From positions 1 through 64,000 of the forward strand of contig JBEBUW010000013.1 of assembly GCA_040393065.1 (NCBI GenBank): DNA of 64,000 nt, given 5' to 3'. The translations under genes and the position numbers were made by a program. Shown here one piece after another: positions 7,493-15,782 of the stretch. The notes below the pieces were generated by a model. It searched no databases and was not told where the DNA came from. It saw nothing but the letters and a program-made list of their open reading frames with translations. This DNA comes from JACCWM01 sp040393065 (lineage in GTDB: Bacteria > Myxococcota_A > Bradymonadia > Bradymonadales > Bradymonadaceae). Numbering within the stretch: the stretch's first letter is position 1; each line of letters opens with the position of its first letter.

Positions 7493-9055
7493 TTAAGCAA
7501 AGGTTCGGCCTACGTTCCGCTGAATGGCACGCTGCATTTCTTCCTCGCTCAAGCCAGAATGGCCCTCGACCGTAATCGACTGCATCACATTCGTGCGCAA
7601 ATCCTTGGCCGAAACACTGACAATGCCATCGGTGTCGATCTCAAACGTCACCTCGATACGCGGCATCCCCGCCGGCGCCGGCGCAATCCCCGTCAGATTG
7701 AACATGCCCAGCAACTTATTCTTGCTCGCCGTGCCATCCTCACCCTGCAACACCGTGACCGTCACCATATCCTGATTGTTCTCGGTCGTCGTAAACACCT
7801 TGGTCGCCATCGTCGGAATCGACGTATTCTTCGGAATGATCGGACTGAAGCGATCGCCCGCTACCCGAATCCCCAGGCTAAACGGCGTAATATCGAGCAA
7901 AATCACTTCGCGCACTTCGCCGCCCAGAATCCCCGACTGCACAGCCGCACCCAGCGCCACCACTTCATCAGGATTCACACCGCGATGCGGCTTTTTGCCA
8001 AAAATCTCCTCGACCTTTTCCTGTACCAGCGGCATGCGCGTCATCCCGCCGACCAGCAAAATATCGTCAATCCGCACCTTATCCAGGCCCGCATCCTTCA
8101 GCGCCACCAGACACGGCTCTTCCAGTCGCTCCACCAGATCATAAACCAGATCGTTCAAGTGCGAGCGCGACAAAGACAACGAAAGATGCCGTGGCCCCGA
8201 TTCATCCACCGCTAAAAACGGCAAATTGATATTCGTCTCGCTCAACGTTGACAGCTCACATTTCGCGCTCTCTGCCGCCTCTTTCAAGCGCTGCAACGCC
8301 ATATTGTCCGTCGAAACATCAATGCCCGTATCCGCCTTAAATCGCTCCAGCAAAAACTCCAGCACAGCCCGGTCAAAATCCTCGCCACCCAGCTCATTAT
8401 CGCCGCAGGTCGCAACAACCTCAAAAACCCCGCCGCGCAACTGCACAACCGAAACGTCAAACGTTCCGCCACCCAGATCAAAAACCACCAGATTCGCGTC
8501 CTGCGACTTGTTATAACCATACGCAAGCGCCGCCGCCGTCGGCTCATTGATGATCCGGCGAACCGTCAATCCGGCAATCCGACCCGCATCCTTCGTCGCA
8601 CTACGCTGCGCATCATTAAAATACGCAGGCACCGTAATCACCGCCTCCGTAATCTCTGTGCCAAAATAATCCTCGGCCGTCTGCTTCATCTTGCGCATAA
8701 TCATTGCCGAGATTTCCTGCGGACTATACGGCTGCCCGTTCACCTCAACCCAGGCATCGGAATTGGTATTTTCCACGACTTTATAAGGCAAAAGCTTGGC
8801 ATAGCGACGCACCACGCTCGATTTGAACTTATGCCCGATCAAACGCTTGATGTCGTAAATCGTTCGTCCCGAATTGATGATCGCCTGGCGCTTTGCCTGC
8901 TGGCCGACAAACTGCTCACCGTCCTCGGTAAATCCGACCATGGAAGGCGTCGTGCGCGAACCCTCGCTGTTGGGCAATACCAGGGGCTCGCCGCCATCAA
9001 TAACCGCTACGCACGAATTGCTCGTCCCAAGATCAATGCCAATGATTTTCGACAT
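7493..9055 (-). CDS. Hsp70 (DnaK-like) chaperone lacking the C-terminal lid
   Basis: A 520-residue Hsp70. The nucleotide-binding domain is complete (IGIDLGTSNSCVAV; VITVPAYFNDAQR; FDLGGGTFDVSVV; LLVGGMTRMP). It continues into the beta-sandwich substrate-binding domain (ITPFSLGIRV, PIIPKNTSIP). The protein then stops about 20 residues after the sandwich. It lacks the roughly 100-residue helical lid and the acidic tail of canonical DnaK (about 640 residues). It is a paralogue rather than housekeeping DnaK: no grpE is near, and the gene follows a J-domain gene by 93 bases on the same strand, so the two probably act as a dedicated chaperone pair. Confidence 0.93.
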   Translation of the reverse strand: MSKIIGIDLGTSNSCVAVIDGGEPLVLPNSEGSRTTPSMVGFTEDGEQFVGQQAKRQAIINSGRTIYDIKRLIGHKFKSSVVRRYAKLLPYKVVENTNSDAWVEVNGQPYSPQEISAMIMRKMKQTAEDYFGTEITEAVITVPAYFNDAQRSATKDAGRIAGLTVRRIINEPTAAALAYGYNKSQDANLVVFDLGGGTFDVSVVQLRGGVFEVVATCGDNELGGEDFDRAVLEFLLERFKADTGIDVSTDNMALQRLKEAAESAKCELSTLSETNINLPFLAVDESGPRHLSLSLSRSHLNDLVYDLVERLEEPCLVALKDAGLDKVRIDDILLVGGMTRMPLVQEKVEEIFGKKPHRGVNPDEVVALGAAVQSGILGGEVREVILLDITPFSLGIRVAGDRFSPIIPKNTSIPTMATKVFTTTENNQDMVTVTVLQGEDGTASKNKLLGMFNLTGIAPAPAGMPRIEVTFEIDTDGIVSVSAKDLRTNVMQSITVEGHSGLSEEEMQRAIQRNVGRTFA

Positions 9056-9148
9056 ATGCTATAGCCCACTCAATCACAAAAAACGCAAAATTCCCTGATA
9101 ATCCTGTCCTCCCCTTTGCCAAGTGCCAAAGGATTGACGCAGACTATG

Positions 9149-11446
9149 TTAGTTTCTCTCTTTTTTAAACAGGTTTCTCAAAAAACCGCCTTTTTCATTC
9201 TGTTCCTTCAGGCGGCTCTCAGCCAGACGCAATTCCCGTTTCACATCCGGATTGCTCGGATTCAACTGAAGCGCGTACTCAAAATGCTCATGCGCACGCT
9301 TCAATTCATTCTTAACCATCAGTACGCGTCCCAGAAACAAATGCGCATCAGGCATCGCCTGCCGATGTTGCGTATTCAGCGCCTTTTGCAAAAGCTTCTC
9401 GCTCTCCGCCCGACGATCGGCATCCGTCAAAAACAGGACATACCCGTAAAACGTAAGATACAGGCCATTTTCCGGCTCCAGCTCATAGGCTTTTGTCAAC
9501 AACACCATCGCTTCAGCGAATTGATTGTTCCGAAATAACAAAAACCCTTCATTAAAAAAATCTTTGGCCGACGTTAGCTCAATCGTAGACTTCGAGACAT
9601 CAGTCCGTATTCCGCTGGTCGGCAACCCGGGCGTCTTCACCGGCGTTTGCAAACGACCGGGCGGCGGCGGCAACGTAAGCCCGGCCGCCGAAACCGTCCG
9701 CGCACGCGTCGCCTTTTGCGCAAGATGCTCCATCTTATCCTGGCGATCCTTGCTATGAAGCGAATGCTTCTCAGATTCCGGATGCATCTCAGAGGGCTCA
9801 CGCCCGAGGCCAATCGGCGTCGTGTTCCGACGACCAGACGACTGCCCAACCACACTGCCAGACGATACCGCAACCTGCGTCGCAAGCGGCGTATCGATCG
9901 GCGCGCGCCTTGGCCGATGCACCTGCTCGACCATCGGAACTTGCTTGCTCGCCCCCGAACCCGAACCATCCACAACCCGGCCAGACCCTGTCGGCGGCGC
10001 AGCCACCGTTTGTACCGTCTCGATCTTCATCAGTTCAGCGTAGGTATCTTTAATCTTCATAAAAATACGCTGCGCCAGCCGCTTCACCTCATCCGAAACA
10101 TTACCGCCGTACACATCCGGGTGATGTTCTTTCACCAGAACATAAAACCGCTCTTTGACCGCATTACGGCCGCACCCTTCCCAGACTCCGAAGATTTCGT
10201 ACAACGATTTATGCTGAAGACTCTCCAACAAAACACGCAATTCCTGCTCAAGCTCCTTGCGCTCCGAAGTACTGGCTCGATACGCCTTGGTCTTTTTTCG
10301 CTCTTGCTCCTCATCCAGCTTTTCTGCGCCAAAATTCCCCGGCCCATTCCCGATCGTCGCCGCGCTCGCTGCGCCGTACGACACCACCACCGGCCGAGAA
10401 GTCGGTTCCGTCCTGAAAAACACCAGATCTGTATCGCGCGCCATATACGCGGCCAGAAAACCAGCCGTTACATCGCTCCCCATCCGTCCCAGAACGATCT
10501 CCAGCGTTTGTCCTCCCGCACACAACCCCATAAATGCATGCAATACCGGCCAGCTAATTTTCGACTTCTGCCGCTCCCAGAACCTGGAAACCACCACCGG
10601 ATACGTTTTCATCAACGGCATCAGCGATTCCATGGCGCGCCGCTGACTTAGGTTTTTCTCCACGCCAGCAACGATCAACGACATCGTATTCACTGCCTTA
10701 CCCGGCACACTTTGCGAGCGCGCTTCAAAGGCAAACTGACCACGACTCCACGCAAACGCACTCTGCAACGTCATGCTGTCTGCATACTGCGTATCCTTTT
10801 CGCTGGTTTCAATGAACGCGCCGCGCTCAAACGGATAACGCCGCACCATGGCCTGCTGACGAAGCTCCAGCACGCCGGTCGAACCATGCGTAGAAATCGC
10901 ATACAACAAACGCGTCAGCGTAGTTCGCTCCAGATCCCCTTCACGATACTGCGGAAGACGCACCTCCATCTCAATCGGAGCCATCGCCCGATCCGCCGCC
11001 GGAGCATCCACCGGACCGCCGCTTCGCCCTCCTACACCCGATTGCGCCGCCGATGATTCCGCCTCGGCTTTCGCCAGCATCGCACCGATCATCTCCTTGA
11101 GCCGCAATTCAAGCTGCGGGCCCGCGTTTCCGATCTCCAGCGTATCCTGCAGCGAAGCCAGCGATTCCGACAACTGACGAGCACGCTCCGATACCGCCCC
11201 GAACAGTAAAAGCCCGGGCGTCCCCTCTTTCTGCAGAATATTATCCAGCAGAATAAAACTATCTAAGCCTTCCACCCGGAAGTCATCATAGTGCAAACAC
11301 ACCAGATCATAGTGATTGAGAACAAGCTGCTGACGAGCTTCCCCCCATCGATCTACGCTCTGAAGCTCGACCTGTAGCCCGGCAGCGACACGGATCAGCG
11401 CGCGCTGCAAGGTAGGGTCGGCATTGATGACAAGAATTTTACGCAT
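9149..11446 (-). CDS. Pseudo-receiver / PATAN / J-domain / TPR protein
   Basis: A 765-residue mosaic. Residues about 1-120 look like a response-regulator receiver (MRKILVINADP), but His replaces the phospho-accepting Asp (DLVCLH). A DUF4388/PATAN-like segment follows at about 175-255 (LTRLLYAISTHGSTGVLEL, FERGAFIE). A J domain lies at about 425-490, with EHHPDVYGG carrying the essential HPD. A low-complexity Ser/Thr-rich linker leads to C-terminal TPRs (about 640-750; EAMVLLTKAYELEPENG, HFEYALQLNPSNPDVK). J domains stimulate Hsp70 ATPase, and the lidless Hsp70 gene lies immediately downstream. The protein probably recruits that Hsp70 to a specific client or site. No signal peptide or membrane helix is visible. 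Confidence 0.88.
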   Translation of the reverse strand: MRKILVINADPTLQRALIRVAAGLQVELQSVDRWGEARQQLVLNHYDLVCLHYDDFRVEGLDSFILLDNILQKEGTPGLLLFGAVSERARQLSESLASLQDTLEIGNAGPQLELRLKEMIGAMLAKAEAESSAAQSGVGGRSGGPVDAPAADRAMAPIEMEVRLPQYREGDLERTTLTRLLYAISTHGSTGVLELRQQAMVRRYPFERGAFIETSEKDTQYADSMTLQSAFAWSRGQFAFEARSQSVPGKAVNTMSLIVAGVEKNLSQRRAMESLMPLMKTYPVVVSRFWERQKSKISWPVLHAFMGLCAGGQTLEIVLGRMGSDVTAGFLAAYMARDTDLVFFRTEPTSRPVVVSYGAASAATIGNGPGNFGAEKLDEEQERKKTKAYRASTSERKELEQELRVLLESLQHKSLYEIFGVWEGCGRNAVKERFYVLVKEHHPDVYGGNVSDEVKRLAQRIFMKIKDTYAELMKIETVQTVAAPPTGSGRVVDGSGSGASKQVPMVEQVHRPRRAPIDTPLATQVAVSSGSVVGQSSGRRNTTPIGLGREPSEMHPESEKHSLHSKDRQDKMEHLAQKATRARTVSAAGLTLPPPPGRLQTPVKTPGLPTSGIRTDVSKSTIELTSAKDFFNEGFLLFRNNQFAEAMVLLTKAYELEPENGLYLTFYGYVLFLTDADRRAESEKLLQKALNTQHRQAMPDAHLFLGRVLMVKNELKRAHEHFEYALQLNPSNPDVKRELRLAESRLKEQNEKGGFLRNLFKKERN

Positions 11447-11508
11447 AATTGTTATAACTGGTGCTGAGTTACGCTCACCCGTACAACCACTCCAACGGGC
11501 TCAATAGT

Positions 11509-14500
11509 TCACCCGCCCAGTTCGGTGATTTGATTCAGCATTTCCTTGCGGATGCTATCCGCAATTGGTTTGTCCGCTGTCTCACGGATGAAGCTTTTAA
11601 ACGCATCGGATGCCTGACGCGGCTGGCCAAGCTCCTTATACAGATAACCCAGCGTACGATAAATATCAGGATTCGAATATCCATAACGGATCGCTAACTG
11701 AAGATGACGCGCACCCTCCGTACGTTTACCCTCATAGATATACGACATTCCCAACCGATACTGAGCATCCGGATTCTCAGCATTCTTCGACAATGCTTCA
11801 TTAAAATGATCGATGGCCGCCTTATAATTGCGCTCCTGAAAATCCGACTCTCCCATGGCCAGGCGAGCTTCTACCAGGTGGGGCGCAAGCTCCAGAGCCT
11901 TGACCACGTCGCGCTTGCCATCACGCGTATAACCCAGCTTCGAGAGAATTCTGCCCCGACGAATATAAATCGTCGGATTTTTCTCACCATAGCTCTCATC
12001 CACCGCCGTCGCCTTCCGATAACTCTCCAGCGCCTGCGTCAGATTATCTTCCGCCTCAAACGTGCGTCCCATATAAAAATGATATTCGCCGGTTTGCGGC
12101 TGATAATCCAGCACATGGCGGAAGATTCGCTTCGCGTTGGCATAATCGCCTTCCTCAAACGCAGTCCGCCCGACGTAAAAATACGCATCATGAAACCGAG
12201 GATTCAGCTCATATGCCTTATTCAGATCTTCACGCGCCGTTTCGTAATCACCCCGATCAAAGTAAATCCGTCCACGAATAAAGATGTACTCTTCCGATCC
12301 AGGAAACTCCTCGATCACGCCATTGATCTCTTCAATCGCCTGATCATAACGACCTGCCTGCCGATACGCGTCGGCCAGATACGCCGACAACTGCACGTCC
12401 GTCACACCTTCTTTTCTGGCACGTTCCAGCAAGGTCAACGCACGCTGCTCATCGCCTTCTTCCAGCAGCACACGCGCCAGCGCAAGTCGAGCCGCCCAGA
12501 AGTTCGGATCCAGACGCAGCGCCTCTTCATTCCACGCCTTGGACAGCGCGCCACGACCGCTCAAATAATAATATTCAGCGACCTGATGCGCGACCGCTGC
12601 ATCCAACAAAGCGCCCTGCGCCACGATCTTTTTGATATGCTCTTCACCACGGCTGACGTCCTTATCAATCCGCCAGGCCAACTGCGCCAGCGCCGCATGC
12701 GCAGAAAGCAACTTCGGATCGATCTCCACCGCACGCTCAAACGCCTTGCGCGCATCATAAAACGTGCCGCGCAGCAGATTTAACTGCCCCAAATAAAACG
12801 GAAAACGCGCGTCCTCAGGAAAATCATTCTGCCCCTTCTCAAGCTGCGTGATCGCATCCGGCCACTGCTCAAGTCCCATATATGAGCGCACAATGCCCAG
12901 CATCACCTCCGGATCTTGCTGCCCCAGCGTCTGATCCGTCGTAAAGAAATTCAACGCCTCTTTATACATTTTGGCGCGCTCATATTCCTCGGCCAGCGCC
13001 CGCAACGTATTGGCGCGCGTCGTATCAATTTTGAGCGCTTCCGTGAACATCGCGATCGCCTCCTCACTCTTCATGCGTGCTTTATGCACCATGCCCATCA
13101 AGTGATACGCCTCGCCACGCTCTGCATTGGAAGCCAGACCTGCCAGCTCACCGATCAGCTTTTGCAAATGTTCCGTCGCATTATTCAGATCGCCTCGCTC
13201 ATAATAACGACGTCCAACCTCAAGCCGCGAAGCCACATGTGTCGGATCTGCATTGATCGCTCGCTCATACATCTCGACTGCAGCATCGACCTGCTCATTA
13301 TCGGCCTGCAAACGCGCCTGCCAGTACAACGGCGCAGCCCGATCAGCATCCAGCTCCGCCGCCGCACGAAGCGCCGTCTGTGCACGCGTCACAAAAGATG
13401 TCGTCTGTGCCACCTCGGCCGGAGCCGCCTCAGCTTCACCGCTTTCACTTTCCGAAGCCGCAGCTTTCTCCGCCGCAGCGACTTCGGCCGCCTCGGCTTC
13501 TTCTTCAACAACCGCCGCGGCTTCTTGCACCGCTTCAGCCCCGGTCTCTTCCAGAGCCCGAACTTCGCCGATGCCGATCAACAACTGCGCAAAATAACTA
13601 AGCTCCTCATCCTGACCGATCAGCGGTTCCAGATGCACACGCGCCGCCTCTGAATTGCCCGCCCGTGCCTCCATCGCGCCCAGCCCCAGCGCTACCGACG
13701 GCAACTCCTTGTGCGCAATCAACCTGCTTGCCCTGGCTTCAGCCTGCTCAGCCAGCGCTGCATCCGCATACCGAATCAACGACAAGGCCTCGGCCGCCAG
13801 CAGCTTGCCCTCATTTTCAGGCGTCATTTTTGCGCCTGCTGCGTTATCGATAACCTGTTGATAGTCCGTAAAATTATCCGGCTTTACGGCATCCAGCACA
13901 ATGCTGGCTTCACGCACTTTTTTCGCCGCCACCTGTTGCGTTTGCGTTGTTTGCTCGCCACCCGAAAACGCATTGAATGCGGCAAATCCCGCGCCACCCA
14001 GAACCAGCGCAGCAACAACCGGCAGGCCGACTTTCGCCACCAGGCCACGTTTTTTACCACCCGGCTCCGTCTGCTCAGCTTCCACGCGACCACTGTCAAC
14101 GCGTGGCCCGGAAGACGCCGGACGAAACGGATCATTACTGGCAATCGCAGGTCCGGAAGACGCCGGACGAAACGGATCGTTGGCCGGTATCGCCGACGGC
14201 GCGCGACCCGCCGCACTGCCCGCCCCCGCGGCCGCACCCGCAAACAAACCACTCTGCGACGAAGACGAATCGCCCAGCAGATCTTCTTCCCACCCATCCG
14301 ATATTTTATTCATCGACGATGGCGGCTCCGCCGAGAACATATCATTGCCAACCAGATCTTCTTCCCAGGAATCCGACGATTGCGGCGGATTCTCATCCAG
14401 AAACGAAAACCCACCATCACCGCTCAAAAAGTCATCACCGCCATCCAGACGATTCGACTCAAAAAGATCGTCCCCACCATCCGACATGCCGCCAAACGAC

Positions 14501-15633
14501 TTGACGGCCGGCGAGCCGAACAGATCGTCGCTGTCTTCCTCGATGCCAACGGGCATCGCGAACAAATCATCGCTAACTTCCTCAATGCCAGAAACATTCT
14601 GGAACGAACCATCCCCATTGGCCGTCGATGCCGCATGCAACGTAGAAGAATGCAGCGCACTTTCCCGAGGAGCTCTGGGCGCGCCAAATAAATCATCGCT
14701 CTCTTCCACAAGCCCGGGCGCCGCAAACAAATCTTCGACATCATCCCTGGCCGAAGAAGGCGCACCAAACAGATCGTCTTCCTCATCCACCCCGGAAGGC
14801 ATCGCAAACAAATCATCGCTGTCTTCGCTCAACTTCGGCGCGGAAAACAAATCCCCGGTACGCTCAAGCCGCGGCGCGCTGAATAAATCTTCGGCCGGAT
14901 CGAACCCGATATCGAACAGATCGTCCTCAATATCCTTCGGCATATCCATGGAAACAGCGACAGTCGGTACCGGCAAGTCTGCAACCGAAACCGCCGCAGT
15001 CGGCAAATCATCGCTCGGCCGAGGCAGCCCGGAAACACTTTTGCCCGGCAAATCCTGATGACGCGGACGCGGCAAATCACTGCCGCCAGCACCTCGCGGA
15101 CGCGGCAAATTCGCTCCAGCATGCGCTGGCAAATCGCCGCTGCGCGACATCGGCAACGCCGTTCCCCGTAGTCCCGGTAAATCCAGTCCGCCACCCGGAC
15201 GCGGCACAGGCAAATCCGCATCCTGACGCGGCACAGGCAAATCCGCTTCCTGACGCGGCGCCGGCAAATCCGCTTCCTGACGCGGCGCCGGCAAATTCAA
15301 CCCGCCCAGACGCGGCACCGGCAAATCGACATTGCGCGGTCGCGGCAAACTCTCCGCTTCTTGCGAATCCGAATTCTCAAACCCTCCGGACAAATCAAGC
15401 CCGCTCAACGGCCCACCCGAACCATCCCGACTGGCCAACCCGATATGCGTGCTCGCGTTCACAATTGCCGCAAATGCCGGCACCTCATTCAAAGGCTGCC
15501 AGCTCACCTTATCCGTCGAAACTTGCGCGTCAGCCCCGAGCTTATTTCCCTTCAACATCATCTTAATAGCATTCTGATCGAAGGGACCGAAAATCTTTCC
15601 AGTCGGACGTTTAACGTAGTAGCGTTCCATCAT
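11509..15633 (-). CDS. Giant GYF-domain / acidic-repeat / TPR membrane protein
   Basis: A 1374-residue protein with no recognised name. Residues 1-58 form a GYF_2-like domain (YYVKRPTGKIFGPFDQNAIK.. GADAQVS). A long, disordered linker follows with two repeat types: about ten LPxPR motifs (residues about 95-210), then many acidic DDLF-A/G-xP motifs (about 235-440). One membrane helix (about 530-552; VGLPVVAALVLGGAGFAAF) leads to an Ala/Glu-rich stretch. Some 15-20 TPR units then fill the C-terminal half to the end. TPRs are scaffold repeats, and the DDLF motifs may be short binding motifs. The gene ends 62 bases before the J-domain gene on the same strand, so the three genes may form one chaperone/scaffold operon. 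Confidence 0.85.
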   Translation of the reverse strand: MMERYYVKRPTGKIFGPFDQNAIKMMLKGNKLGADAQVSTDKVSWQPLNEVPAFAAIVNASTHIGLASRDGSGGPLSGLDLSGGFENSDSQEAESLPRPRNVDLPVPRLGGLNLPAPRQEADLPAPRQEADLPVPRQDADLPVPRPGGGLDLPGLRGTALPMSRSGDLPAHAGANLPRPRGAGGSDLPRPRHQDLPGKSVSGLPRPSDDLPTAAVSVADLPVPTVAVSMDMPKDIEDDLFDIGFDPAEDLFSAPRLERTGDLFSAPKLSEDSDDLFAMPSGVDEEDDLFGAPSSARDDVEDLFAAPGLVEESDDLFGAPRAPRESALHSSTLHAASTANGDGSFQNVSGIEEVSDDLFAMPVGIEEDSDDLFGSPAVKSFGGMSDGGDDLFESNRLDGGDDFLSGDGGFSFLDENPPQSSDSWEEDLVGNDMFSAEPPSSMNKISDGWEEDLLGDSSSSQSGLFAGAAAGAGSAAGRAPSAIPANDPFRPASSGPAIASNDPFRPASSGPRVDSGRVEAEQTEPGGKKRGLVAKVGLPVVAALVLGGAGFAAFNAFSGGEQTTQTQQVAAKKVREASIVLDAVKPDNFTDYQQVIDNAAGAKMTPENEGKLLAAEALSLIRYADAALAEQAEARASRLIAHKELPSVALGLGAMEARAGNSEAARVHLEPLIGQDEELSYFAQLLIGIGEVRALEETGAEAVQEAAAVVEEEAEAAEVAAAEKAAASESESGEAEAAPAEVAQTTSFVTRAQTALRAAAELDADRAAPLYWQARLQADNEQVDAAVEMYERAINADPTHVASRLEVGRRYYERGDLNNATEHLQKLIGELAGLASNAERGEAYHLMGMVHKARMKSEEAIAMFTEALKIDTTRANTLRALAEEYERAKMYKEALNFFTTDQTLGQQDPEVMLGIVRSYMGLEQWPDAITQLEKGQNDFPEDARFPFYLGQLNLLRGTFYDARKAFERAVEIDPKLLSAHAALAQLAWRIDKDVSRGEEHIKKIVAQGALLDAAVAHQVAEYYYLSGRGALSKAWNEEALRLDPNFWAARLALARVLLEEGDEQRALTLLERARKEGVTDVQLSAYLADAYRQAGRYDQAIEEINGVIEEFPGSEEYIFIRGRIYFDRGDYETAREDLNKAYELNPRFHDAYFYVGRTAFEEGDYANAKRIFRHVLDYQPQTGEYHFYMGRTFEAEDNLTQALESYRKATAVDESYGEKNPTIYIRRGRILSKLGYTRDGKRDVVKALELAPHLVEARLAMGESDFQERNYKAAIDHFNEALSKNAENPDAQYRLGMSYIYEGKRTEGARHLQLAIRYGYSNPDIYRTLGYLYKELGQPRQASDAFKSFIRETADKPIADSIRKEMLNQITELGG
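15201..15281 (-). repeat. 27-bp tandem repeat inside the GYF/TPR gene
   Basis: Three consecutive near-identical 27-base units (15201-15227, 15228-15254, 15255-15281) and a partial fourth encode nine-residue periods of the type ADLPxPRQE. The repeat keeps frame and probably expands or contracts by slippage, changing the length of the disordered linker. Confidence 0.85.
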
Positions 15634-15719
15634 GTTTTTTCGCCGTTCGAGCTGACCCTAGAAGTGGGTCGCCACTAAGATGTTGGTACCAGAAGGTTGT
15701 CCGCCCAACTGTAACTGTG

Positions 15720-15748
15720 AAAAATGCCGCTGGCAAGATATTGCCAGC
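15720..15748 (-). terminator. Terminator of the Helicase_C_3 gene pair
   Basis: A perfect 8-bp stem GCTGGCAA/TTGCCAGC with a four-base loop (15729-15748) is followed on the minus strand, after four bases, by TTTTT (15724-15720). It lies 35 bases past the stop of the gene at 15783-18080 and before the GYF/TPR gene. Confidence 0.7.
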
Positions 15749-15782
15749 AGTCCGCTGCAAGCTAACCTGGCGACGTCTGTCC

